The translations under genes were made by a program, and so were the position numbers. From assembly GCA_900757145.1 (NCBI GenBank), contig CAAEMT010000030.1:1-37095 (forward strand): 37,095 nt of DNA, read 5' to 3'. Shown piece by piece: positions 25,500-32,635 of the stretch; positions within the stretch are counted from its first letter, which is position 1; every line of letters starts with the position of its first letter. The stretch comes from Lachnospiraceae bacterium (lineage in GTDB: Bacteria; Bacillota; Clostridia; Lachnospirales; Lachnospiraceae). The notes under the pieces were generated by a model that saw nothing but the letters and a program-made list of their open reading frames with translations, searched no databases and was not told where the DNA came from.

Positions 25500-25865
25500 T
25501 TGAAGAAAAAAGAAACGGCGCTGATCGCCCTCCTCGGTGCAGCCGCCATCTTACTGTGGGGCGGTCTTGGCATACGCGAGAAAAATAAAAGTGAAATGAT
25601 CCATATTACTGTAGATGGCGAGGACTACGGTACATGGAGTTTATCAAAAAATGAAACGATAAAGATCGGCGAGACGAATGTATGTGAGATCAAGGACGGC
25701 AAGGTACGCATGATAAAAGCCGACTGTCCGGATCAACTGTGTGTCAAGCAGTCTCCCGTTGACAAAAACGGCGGAATGATTGTCTGTCTGCCGAACAAAG
25801 TGATTATAGAAGGAAAGGGGGCTCCCGACAGCGCACAGACATCCGGCGCCGCTGCGGTCAACTGA
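25500..25865 (+). CDS. NusG domain II-containing membrane-anchored protein
   Basis: The 121-residue protein has a basic tip, one N-terminal membrane helix (about 7-24, IALLGAAAILLWGGLG) and a small extracytoplasmic NusG-II domain: IHITVDGEDYGTWSLSKNETIKIG, then the conserved DCPDQLCVKQSPVDKNGGMIVCLPNKVIIE with paired cysteines. Its exact role is not known; such proteins are often found next to Gx transporters and extracytoplasmic flavin systems in Firmicutes. The start is TTG 25500 with GGGG about 7 nt upstream, forced by the promoter at 25437-25465. The stop is 2 nt before the Gx gene. Confidence 0.85.
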   Translation: MKKKETALIALLGAAAILLWGGLGIREKNKSEMIHITVDGEDYGTWSLSKNETIKIGETNVCEIKDGKVRMIKADCPDQLCVKQSPVDKNGGMIVCLPNKVIIEGKGAPDSAQTSGAAAVN

Positions 25866-25867
25866 AT

Positions 25868-26386
25868 ATGTACACAAAAGAGAAGCAAACTACTGCCTGC
25901 CGTCAGGCGGCCCAGCTCGGTCTTTTCACCGCCCTCGCCTCGATACTCGGATACGTTGAAACGCTGCTGCCTGTTTTTTCCGGCATTCCCGGAATCAAAT
26001 TAGGGCTTGCAAATCTTGCAGTGCTCTTTGTACTGATCCGTTACTCGTGGAAAAAAGCCGCGCTCGTATCTCTGGCACGCATTCTGATCATCGGTTTTAT
26101 GTTCGGAAATCTGTTCAGCATTTTATACAGCGCCTCCGGAGCCTGCTTAAGTCTCGCTGCAATGACGCTTATCCTCTCTAAAACCGATTTTTCGATCATC
26201 ACAGTCAGCATCATCGGCGGAGTCACCCACAATATCGGGCAGCTTCTGATCGCCATGCTGATCGTAGATAGCACAAGTCTTATTTACTATGCGCCCGCGC
26301 TTCTGATCGCAGGCATCGTGACAGGCGCTTTTGTCGGTACTATCACTGCACAGATTGCAAAACTTCCTTCAGATATAAATTCCTGA
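25868..26386 (+). CDS. Gx transporter family protein (heptaprenyl diphosphate synthase component I-like)
   Basis: A 172-residue integral membrane protein with about five hydrophobic segments. Family features are AQLGLFTALASILGYVETLLPVFSGIPGIKLGLANLAVLFVLI and GVTHNIGQLLIAMLIV. Database names for this family vary between component I of heptaprenyl diphosphate synthase and an ECF-S-like transporter; the membrane topology here argues for a transporter-like or membrane partner rather than a soluble enzyme. ATG 25868 follows the preceding stop by 2 nt without its own clear ribosome site, so coupling is likely. No prenyl synthase or ApbE gene is next to it. Confidence 0.85.
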   Translation: MYTKEKQTTACRQAAQLGLFTALASILGYVETLLPVFSGIPGIKLGLANLAVLFVLIRYSWKKAALVSLARILIIGFMFGNLFSILYSASGACLSLAAMTLILSKTDFSIITVSIIGGVTHNIGQLLIAMLIVDSTSLIYYAPALLIAGIVTGAFVGTITAQIAKLPSDINS

Positions 26387-26409
26387 CGGGGAAAACTCTG
26401 ATGATACGA

Positions 26410-26446
26410 AGAGCCTGTTCAAGCTCATACCGCTTGAACAGGCTCT
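26410..26446. repeat. Perfect 15-bp hairpin between convergent genes, without U-run
   Basis: AGAGCCTGTTCAAGC (26410-26424) and GCTTGAACAGGCTCT (26432-26446) pair completely around a 7-nt loop. It sits between the plus-strand Gx gene (stop 26386) and the minus-strand gene ending at 26468, where a two-way terminator is expected. Neither side has a T-run, so intrinsic termination would be poor; it may protect 3' ends or be a repeat element. Confidence 0.7.
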
Positions 26447-26467
26447 AAAACCGCAGCCCCAATATCC

Positions 26468-27094
26468 CTATGGCAAAAACAGTGTCTGAAAAGAGATCTT
26501 AAACCTGGGAGCGTTGCCGTTTCCAGAATATGAATTTTCTGTATTCCCTGTAAAATCATCCTCGTACATTACTCCATCTTCAAAAGAATAGGAATCTGTT
26601 GTTTCATCCAGATACAGCTCTTCCTCTAAGAGCGTATATGGCTCTGTCTCTGTGTAGAAGCTTCCGTCGCCTCCTACTTCCGTTACCCGTTCCGTAAAAG
26701 AATCCGTACTGCGAATGACATCCCCCGCAAACACCAATCCCTGAAAATCAATGTAGGAAGTATCTTCGGAATCATAAAATTCATCAGACTCCTCTTTCCC
26801 CGGATTCCTTTCGTAAAACTTTTTTCTATAACCGGCAGTTTCATCATCTTCCATTACATAAATATCATAGATGTCCTGCTCCTCTAACCAATCTCCCAGA
26901 TCGACAGCAAGGAAAGTCCCGTCATCTTTTATTTTCGTAACAATCTTTTTGCAGTTTAATTGATCGCAGTCTGTAAAAATATCATTTTTACAGATACGGT
27001 AAGTATCCTCCCCGATGCCCTTAGCTCCTGACGGAATTGATAAAAAACAGCTCATCACTAATGCAGAAAAAATCATCGTTTTTCCTTTGCTCAT
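26468..27094 (-). CDS. Secreted acidic protein of unknown function, likely ECF target
   Basis: I do not recognise this family. The 208 residues start with a signal peptide (MSKGKTMIFSALVMSCFLSIPSGAKG, cleavage about residue 24-27). The mature part is very acidic (many D/E, e.g. LDETTDSYSFEDGVMYEDDF), rich in Tyr and Thr, with three Cys near the start (about 34, 43, 48) and no membrane anchor. GGAGG lies 7 nt before ATG 27094. Its promoter at 27190-27215 is nearly the same as the one before the sigma gene, so it is probably induced with the sigma/DUF4179 pair. Extracytoplasmic localisation is inferred from the signal. Confidence 0.75.
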   Translation of the reverse strand: MSKGKTMIFSALVMSCFLSIPSGAKGIGEDTYRICKNDIFTDCDQLNCKKIVTKIKDDGTFLAVDLGDWLEEQDIYDIYVMEDDETAGYRKKFYERNPGKEESDEFYDSEDTSYIDFQGLVFAGDVIRSTDSFTERVTEVGGDGSFYTETEPYTLLEEELYLDETTDSYSFEDGVMYEDDFTGNTENSYSGNGNAPRFKISFQTLFLP

Positions 27095-27189
27095 AAAAAA
27101 ACCTCCATTTCATAAATTTTGTTCCGATGGCTACCGACTTGCTGTACTCCACCTTCTTTCTTTACGGAATTTTCTCCATCTATATAGTT

Positions 27190-27215
27190 CATCGTATTTT
27201 TCATTCACCGGTTAC
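27190..27215 (-). promoter_or_regulatory. ECF-type promoter of the secreted acidic protein gene
   Basis: On the minus strand GTAACC (27210-27215), 15 bp, CGATG (27190-27194). The -35 overlaps the stop codon of the DUF4179 gene (27212-27214). The same -35, spacing and -10, including AAATA before CGATG, occur before the sigma gene at 28896-28921. The leader would be about 90 nt. Confidence 0.65.
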
Positions 27216-28267
27216 TCATTTTTTGCTTTTAATATGATCCTGAATGCCTGCCCGACCGGCTGCATTTCTGTGGAATCCACCCTGAAAATCTCACTTACCT
27301 CTCCTTTCATAGTCCCGAAGTCTATCGCCTCCTCGTTTTCCTCATCATACGGCAGCGCATAGATTTGTACATCCAGCCATTCACTGTCTAAAGCAGGCAA
27401 AGCTCCGTCATTTTGAAAAGTAAACTGTTCTCCTTCCTTTTTTACCAGAGAATAGGAGAATTTGTTTCCCCGCATATCCGCCATTTCAACAAGGTATTGT
27501 TCTTCTTCAGGAGAAAATATATCACATTCCAGTTTCAATCTGCTCGTGACACTGTTAATCGAAAACTCTCTGACCACAGCCTCACCCTGTCCTAAACTGA
27601 TCCTCTGATCCGGCATCAAATATGCGGTGTTTTTCTGCAATTCTCCTTTGGAAGCAGAAAAAGCGAAGGTAAATGTTTCCCCTGCTATATCGTTGATCTG
27701 TTTATGGACGGCAATCCCGATTTCCATATCCGCTTTCTTTGACAGGGGCACACCGCCATCAAAGAGCCATTCCACAACGTACCAGCTGTCATCTTCTTCC
27801 AGATTTTGCATCTGATAAACGCTCGAAGAATCACATGCATAGTTCTTTCCATTTATTGTAATATTTTCTCCCGCGCTTATCCCAATGCCATCGTATTCTT
27901 CCTCTGCATCCAGATTGACAGATGCAAGCAAGCTATGATCTGTCAAAATAACCTCATTCAATGTAAGTGATACTCCATTTTTCTCCTGCGTGGTATTGAT
28001 AACATCTGTATAAGGTTCCAGATCATTTGTTATCTGCAGGATCTCAGCAATCATCATCGTAAACCTGCTGAGGCCAGCGTACACCTGCTCATGAAATACC
28101 AGACAAACTCCCAGCATCACAATAAGTGCCAGACAGGCGGCTTTTCTTCCGATATGATATAGCGTACCTCTTCTTGTCTGACCTTTCCACGGCTGCAATG
28201 CCTGAGCGATGTATTCATCCTCTATGTTTCCGAATAACTCTAAAAAGCTGTATTCATCTTTTTTCAT
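27212..28267 (-). CDS. DUF4179 membrane protein, probable anti-sigma factor
   Basis: The 351 residues have a cytoplasmic N-terminus of about 40 residues, one membrane helix (about 43-60, ACLALIVMLGVCLVF) and a large extracytoplasmic domain. Just past the helix, the segment LEPYTDVINTTQEKNGVSLTLNEVILTDHSLLASVNL is typical of DUF4179. Proteins of this kind are often encoded with an ECF sigma factor and are thought to hold it at the membrane until a signal arrives. ATG 28267 overlaps the sigma gene stop by four bases (ATGA), so both are made together in a fixed ratio. The signal it senses is unknown. Confidence 0.85.
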   Translation of the reverse strand: MKKDEYSFLELFGNIEDEYIAQALQPWKGQTRRGTLYHIGRKAACLALIVMLGVCLVFHEQVYAGLSRFTMMIAEILQITNDLEPYTDVINTTQEKNGVSLTLNEVILTDHSLLASVNLDAEEEYDGIGISAGENITINGKNYACDSSSVYQMQNLEEDDSWYVVEWLFDGGVPLSKKADMEIGIAVHKQINDIAGETFTFAFSASKGELQKNTAYLMPDQRISLGQGEAVVREFSINSVTSRLKLECDIFSPEEEQYLVEMADMRGNKFSYSLVKKEGEQFTFQNDGALPALDSEWLDVQIYALPYDEENEEAIDFGTMKGEVSEIFRVDSTEMQPVGQAFRIILKAKNE

Positions 28268-28824
28268 AGCCGCCCCTCCTTCTCCAGAATCTTTTTCAGC
28301 TTCCTTTTATTTCGCAGAAGGTTTTGTTTGACCGCCCCTTCTGTCAGCCTATGTCTGCCGGCAATATTTTTCACAGGTTCCATTAGCCAATATCTCTGAA
28401 CAAAAATATCCCTGTCCCTGTCAGATAAACCGCGCAGGAAACGATTGATTATTTCAATCAGTTCCTCAGCTTCTATATGTTCCTCTAAACGATGCACTAT
28501 GGCAGTATTTAAACTTTCTGTCTCATCTGCTATATCTGCGATATGCATATCCGTTCGTTTCGCCGCATATTTTTTTCTCAACGTATCGATCGCGAATCCC
28601 CTTGTGATCTTCCCCAAGAAAGCCACCAGCCTGGGCGGTCTTTGAGGCGGAATATACCGCCATGCCGCAAACCATGTATCATTTACGCACTCTTCGGAAT
28701 CTTCTCTGTTCATAAGAATCTTCCATGCGATAGCATAGCAAGTGCGATTATATTTTTTATCCACCAATCGTATTGCTCTTTCATCTCTGTTCCAGAACAA
28801 ATCTATAATATAAGTATCTTCCAT
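28264..28824 (-). CDS. ECF-type RNA polymerase sigma factor
   Basis: The 186 residues have region 2 (DLFWNRDERAIRLVDKKYNRTCYAIAWKILMNREDSEECVNDTWFAAWRYIPP, about 9-60), a linker, and region 4 with a helix-turn-helix (GLSDRDRDIFVQRYWLMEPVKNIAGRHRLTEGAVKQNLLRNKRKLKKIL, about 132-180). No region 3 or 1.1 is seen, as usual for ECF factors. GGAGAAGG lies before ATG 28824. Two promoters are visible upstream: one of ECF type that suggests self-activation, and one sigma-A type. It is coupled to the DUF4179 gene that follows. Confidence 0.92.
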   Translation of the reverse strand: MEDTYIIDLFWNRDERAIRLVDKKYNRTCYAIAWKILMNREDSEECVNDTWFAAWRYIPPQRPPRLVAFLGKITRGFAIDTLRKKYAAKRTDMHIADIADETESLNTAIVHRLEEHIEAEELIEIINRFLRGLSDRDRDIFVQRYWLMEPVKNIAGRHRLTEGAVKQNLLRNKRKLKKILEKEGRL

Positions 28825-28866
28825 CTAACCTTCTCCGATTTCATGTTTTCAACCGTCAGTGTAACT

Positions 28867-28875
28867 ATCATAGCA
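28867..28875 (-). promoter_or_regulatory. Extended -10 sigma-A promoter before the sigma factor gene
   Basis: The minus strand reads TGCTATGAT: TG plus one base plus TATGAT (28867-28872). There is no strong -35, which extended -10 promoters do not need. A leader of about 36 nt would result. It could provide the basal level, with the ECF promoter adding the induced level. Confidence 0.4.
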
Positions 28876-28895
28876 AAAAAGCCTTCCATAATAAA

Positions 28896-28921
28896 CATCG
28901 TATTTCTTTCGCTCTGGTTAC
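28896..28921 (-). promoter_or_regulatory. ECF-type autoregulatory promoter of the sigma/DUF4179 operon
   Basis: On the minus strand GTAACC (28916-28921), 15 bp, CGATG (28896-28900). It matches the second copy at 27190-27215 in -35, spacing and -10. A conserved AAC-containing -35 and a CG-starting -10 are general ECF features. The leader would be about 65 nt. Confidence 0.65.
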
Positions 28922-28941
28922 GTTTTGCTGATAAAAAAGCC

Positions 28942-28983
28942 TAAAAAAAGAGCGGGATATATATTATCTATACATCCCACTCT
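28942..28983 (-). terminator. Rho-independent terminator after the DapF-like gene
   Basis: AGAGCGGGAT (28949-28958) pairs with ATCCCACTCT (28974-28983) with one mismatch. The minus strand then continues with T7. It begins 15 nt past the DapF-like stop codon at 28998 and separates that gene from the sigma operon. Confidence 0.8.
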
Positions 28984-28997
28984 GAAAGCTATTCCTT

Positions 28998-29852
28998 TTA
29001 TACCATGATCTGATTCTTGCGCAGAAATTCATCTGAAAGCGTGATCTTTCCGATACACTCTGCCGTTCCTGTCATACACGCATTCATCGCTTCATCAATA
29101 TGAACACTTAAGGTTCCGCCCGGCATATGTACATACACGCACGGTTCCGTCAGTCCAAGCTGATATGCCACGCCTGCCGCCGCACAGCAGCTGCTGCCGG
29201 ATGCCAGTGTGTAGCCTGCCCCCCGCTCATAAACCTCTGTATAAATATTGTTCTTATCCTCGATGCGCATGATCTGCGTATTGATCCCGTCCGGAAAACG
29301 CTCCAGCTGTGCAAGCTCTTCCCCGATCTTGCAGACCGTCTCTTTTGAAATCTCCTCCATCGGAATAATACAGTGAAGATTTCCCATCCACACACAGGTA
29401 CCCTCGTACGCTTTTCCGCCGCAGCTTACCGGTACGAGCTCCGTCTTTTCTTCATCGCTTGAAGGCGCCGTCTGTCCGCAGTACAATTTTCCCATGGAAA
29501 TAGCCATTTCCTGTCCAATCTCATCGTGATAGCGCACTGAAACTGTACGGCTTTGCGTCTGCAATACAAATTCTTTTTTGTTGATGTATCCTGCGTCCTT
29601 TAAATATTTTGCGAAAATGAAAAGTCCGTTTCCGCTGATCGCCGCCTCGCTGCCGTCCGGATTGAATATCCGAACACCCATCTTGCCAAACATCTGTACC
29701 GGACCTACAAGGATTCCGTCTGAGCCCGCTCCAAACTGCCTGTTGCAGATATTCCGAATATCCTCCGGCTTTAATTCATATTCATTTTTCAGGCAGTCAT
29801 AAATCAGATAATCATTTCCGAAGCTGTGATACATTCCAAGTGTCAGTTCCAT
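28998..29852 (-). CDS. DapF-family epimerase/isomerase homologue with both catalytic cysteines replaced by serine
   Basis: The fold is clearly that of diaminopimelate epimerase: 284 residues in two halves, YHSFGNDYLIYD, RIFNPDGSEAA, GNLHC, ERFPDGINTQIM, VYERGAGYTLASGS. True DapF uses two cysteines, one before GNG (CGNG) and one in ACG(S/T)G. Here both are Ser: ISGNG (Ser73) and LASGSS (Ser218). The codons are AGC and TCC, so this is not a reading error of a single base in one place. The first motif is also changed (HGLGND to YHSFGND). Normal lysine/DAP epimerase activity is therefore doubtful; a different isomerase or racemase is possible. GGGGGAA precedes ATG 29852. dus lies 36 nt upstream in the same direction; no lysine genes are near. 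Confidence 0.85.
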   Translation of the reverse strand: MELTLGMYHSFGNDYLIYDCLKNEYELKPEDIRNICNRQFGAGSDGILVGPVQMFGKMGVRIFNPDGSEAAISGNGLFIFAKYLKDAGYINKKEFVLQTQSRTVSVRYHDEIGQEMAISMGKLYCGQTAPSSDEEKTELVPVSCGGKAYEGTCVWMGNLHCIIPMEEISKETVCKIGEELAQLERFPDGINTQIMRIEDKNNIYTEVYERGAGYTLASGSSCCAAAGVAYQLGLTEPCVYVHMPGGTLSVHIDEAMNACMTGTAECIGKITLSDEFLRKNQIMV

Positions 29853-29888
29853 AATATTCCCCCGTTTCGATGATACAGCTCTTATTTA

Positions 29889-30926
29889 CTATTCTTTTAT
29901 CTTCTGTGTAAATATCGCGTCTACCGCACAGAGATACTGCGCAAGACTCTGCGATTTTTTGATCTGTTTCGCGTACTTTTCACAATCTGGAAACAACCGG
30001 AACATATAAATCCAGATTTCCTTCATGCGGAACATCGCGTTTCTATCCTCGCCGAATGCCTCACGATACCCTGCAAACACTTCATCGTGAAAATCTCTCA
30101 GCCTTTTCCTGTCTGTCGCCTTTCCTGTGCGTATCTGTCTAAACAGTCCCGGATCGGCGATCGCTCCGCGTCCGATCATGACGCGCTGTATCTTCGGATA
30201 TTTCTGTATAAGATCATCATAATCCTTCTGCGTCAGAATATCTCCGTTATAACAGATTGGAAACGAAAAACCGTCAATCAGCGCTGCAAACAATTCCTGA
30301 TCTGCCTGCCCGCGATATAGCTGCTTTTGTGTCCTCGGATGGATGATAAGCTCTGACAGCGGATATTTCCGGTATATCTCCATAAGCAGTGAGGCTTCCT
30401 CCGCACTCTCGCTTCCAATCCGTGTCTTTACAGAAACTTTCATATCTATCCCATCAAAGATCTCACCGAGAAGGCGGTCAAGTTCCTGCGGAAATGCCAG
30501 CAGACCGGATCCGCGTCTGCGCGATACGACAGTCGCTGACGGACAACCGAGATTTAAGTTTATTTCCCGATATCCCATATCCTTCAGCGCCTGCGCCGTC
30601 TGCAGAAAATGCTGTGCATTGTTTGTAAGAATCTGCGGCACGAGATCTGGCACCCGGTTATGCTCAGGAAGCACATCGCGCCGCTCTTTCGTGCGAAGCA
30701 GCTTGTTCTGATCCGGCGCGATAAACGGCGTAAAGTACCGATCTGCCCCCGGAAAATATTTCTCCAGCGCATTGCGGTATATATATCCCGTAATCCCCTC
30801 AAGCGGCGCCAGATAAAGCTGCACTTTCCTTCCTGCCGCGGCTTCCTTTCTCTGTTCTTCTGTTGTCTGTATGTTCGATACTTCCTGTCCCTTTTGTTCT
30901 GTTGCCTGTATGTTTTTTCCTGTCAT
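29889..30926 (-). CDS. dus: tRNA-dihydrouridine synthase
   Basis: Dus reduces uridines in the tRNA D-loop, using FMN and NADPH. The TIM-barrel protein has LYLAPLEGITGYIYR, VPQILTNNAQHF, the catalytic Cys in INLNLGCPSATVVSRRRGSGLL, VSVKTRIG, LIIHPRTQKQLYRG, NGDI and VMIGRGAIADPGLF. The start is uncertain: ATG 30926 (used here) and GTG 30932 give an N-terminal extension with a 13-residue duplication (NIQATEQ.../NIQTTEE...). GTG 30824 with AGGAAGG just upstream would start at VQLYLAP, where the family begins. The gene follows the FGGY kinase stop by only a few bases, so it is probably in the same mRNA. Confidence 0.92.
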   Translation of the reverse strand: MTGKNIQATEQKGQEVSNIQTTEEQRKEAAAGRKVQLYLAPLEGITGYIYRNALEKYFPGADRYFTPFIAPDQNKLLRTKERRDVLPEHNRVPDLVPQILTNNAQHFLQTAQALKDMGYREINLNLGCPSATVVSRRRGSGLLAFPQELDRLLGEIFDGIDMKVSVKTRIGSESAEEASLLMEIYRKYPLSELIIHPRTQKQLYRGQADQELFAALIDGFSFPICYNGDILTQKDYDDLIQKYPKIQRVMIGRGAIADPGLFRQIRTGKATDRKRLRDFHDEVFAGYREAFGEDRNAMFRMKEIWIYMFRLFPDCEKYAKQIKKSQSLAQYLCAVDAIFTQKIKE

Positions 30927-30935
30927 CTGCACCGC

Positions 30936-32534
30936 TTATTTCAGAGAGTCTACTGCCGCTCTCTCGATCGGAAGTCCTGCTTTGTAACGTTCGATAAACG
31001 TATCAAAGCCTGCCACATCTGCTGCATCCGGAGCCATCTCAATACCTGCGTCTCCTGCAAATACCTTATCATTCAGGAATGCGTCAAGAGTCTCTCCCTC
31101 TTTCTTGTTCGCCATATAAGAAGCAAGAAGCGCGATTCCCCATGCTCCGCCTTCACCTGCCGTCTTCATAACAGATACAGGAGAGTTCATTGCAGCAGCC
31201 AGAATGCTCTGACCTACGCCCTCTGTCTTAAACAGCCCTCCGTGTCCCATGATCTTATCTACTTTTACATCCTCGCCCTTTAAGAGAATGTCCATGCCGA
31301 CTTTCAAAGCACCAAGCGATGTGTAGAGGTTGACACGTATAAAGTTCGCAAGGTTGAATTTACTGTCCGGTGTGCGCACGAACAGCGGACGCCCTGCTTC
31401 AAATCCTGTGATATGCTCGCCTGAGAAATAGTTATATGCTAAAAGACCTCCGCAGTCCTTATCCCCTTCCAGCGCCTTATTGTAAAGCGTGCCGAACAGC
31501 TCGTTCATATCTGCCTTTACTCCGAAAGCATCTGCAAATTCCTTAAAGATATTTACCCATGCATTCAAATCGGACGTACAGTTGTTGCAGTGTACCATAG
31601 CTACAAGATCGCCGCTCGGCGTCGTTACAAGGTCGATCTCCGGATATGCTTTTGACAGATCCTTTTCGAGAACGATCATGGCAAATACAGAAGTGCCTGC
31701 TGATACGTTTCCTGTACGCTGTGCCACACTGTTCGTAGCCGCCATACCTGTACCTGCATCTCCCTCCGGCGGGCAGAGTGGAATACCTGCTTTTAATTTT
31801 CCTGAAACATCGAGAAGCTTCGCACCCTCTTCTGTCAGAACACCCGCCGTCTCTCCTGCAACGAGCACCTTCGGCATAAGCTCCTCAAGTTTCCACGGAT
31901 ATCCCTTTGGAGCCACCAGCTCATTAAACTTGCGGATCATTTCTTTATTAAAATCCTTCGTCTCAATATCGATTGGGAACATACCGGAAGCATCGCCCAC
32001 GCCGATCGCCTTTTCTCCGGTGAGCTTCCAGTGAATATAGCCTGAAAGGGTTGTAAAAAATGTAACATCCTTTACGTGCTCCTCACCGTTTAAAATCGAC
32101 TGATACAGATGAGAAATACTCCATCTCTGCGGAATATTATAATTAAAGAGATCAAACAGCTCTTTTGAAGCCTCTCCTGTGATCGTATTTCTCCACGTAC
32201 GGAATGGTACGAGCAGCTCATCATTCTTATCAAATGCCATATAACCGTGCATCATCGCACTAAATCCGATCGCTGCGAATGATTCCACCTCAACACCATA
32301 CTTTTCCTTTACATCTGCAGCCATATTACTGTAGCAGTCCTGCAGACCTGCCCATACAGCATCAAGACTGTATGTCCAGATACCGTTCACAAGTTGATTT
32401 TCCCAATCATGACTGCCGGAAGCGATCGGCTTATTGTCTTCTCCGATCACGACCGCTTTAATTCTTGTTGAGCCAAGTTCAATACCAAGCACGGCTCTTC
32501 CTTCTGCAATAGTAGTTTTTGCATCAAAACCCAT
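30936..32534 (-). CDS. FGGY-family carbohydrate kinase (pentulose kinase type)
   Basis: The 532 residues show the two actin-like FGGY domains: phosphate-1 loop VLGIELGSTRIKAVVIG, SAMMHGYMAFD, GDASGMFPID, the mid-protein GDAGTGMAATNSVAQRTGNVSAGTSVFAM, and the ATP-binding part GHGGLFKTEGVGQ...GEGGAWGIALLASY. It phosphorylates a sugar, probably a pentulose such as ribulose or xylulose; the substrate is not certain because no sugar isomerase or transporter is next to it. ATG 32534 is used because GGAGGATG lies upstream and the frame before it is leader sequence. An extended -10 promoter is at 32581-32589. Confidence 0.88.
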   Translation of the reverse strand: MGFDAKTTIAEGRAVLGIELGSTRIKAVVIGEDNKPIASGSHDWENQLVNGIWTYSLDAVWAGLQDCYSNMAADVKEKYGVEVESFAAIGFSAMMHGYMAFDKNDELLVPFRTWRNTITGEASKELFDLFNYNIPQRWSISHLYQSILNGEEHVKDVTFFTTLSGYIHWKLTGEKAIGVGDASGMFPIDIETKDFNKEMIRKFNELVAPKGYPWKLEELMPKVLVAGETAGVLTEEGAKLLDVSGKLKAGIPLCPPEGDAGTGMAATNSVAQRTGNVSAGTSVFAMIVLEKDLSKAYPEIDLVTTPSGDLVAMVHCNNCTSDLNAWVNIFKEFADAFGVKADMNELFGTLYNKALEGDKDCGGLLAYNYFSGEHITGFEAGRPLFVRTPDSKFNLANFIRVNLYTSLGALKVGMDILLKGEDVKVDKIMGHGGLFKTEGVGQSILAAAMNSPVSVMKTAGEGGAWGIALLASYMANKKEGETLDAFLNDKVFAGDAGIEMAPDAADVAGFDTFIERYKAGLPIERAAVDSLK

Positions 32535-32580
32535 AATAACATCCTCCTGAATCGGTAAAAATTTCACAATATTTGGATTT

Positions 32581-32589
32581 ATTATAGCA
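32581..32589 (-). promoter_or_regulatory. Extended -10 promoter of the FGGY kinase gene
   Basis: The minus strand reads TGCTATAAT, an ideal extended -10 (TATAAT at 32581-32586). No -35 match is seen. A small palindrome, CTCTAAAAGAG, lies just upstream and may be an operator. The leader is about 40 nt. Confidence 0.6.
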
Positions 32590-32635
32590 CTCTTTTAGAG
32601 AATCCGCCACATTATTCTTCTGTTTCATATCTTTT

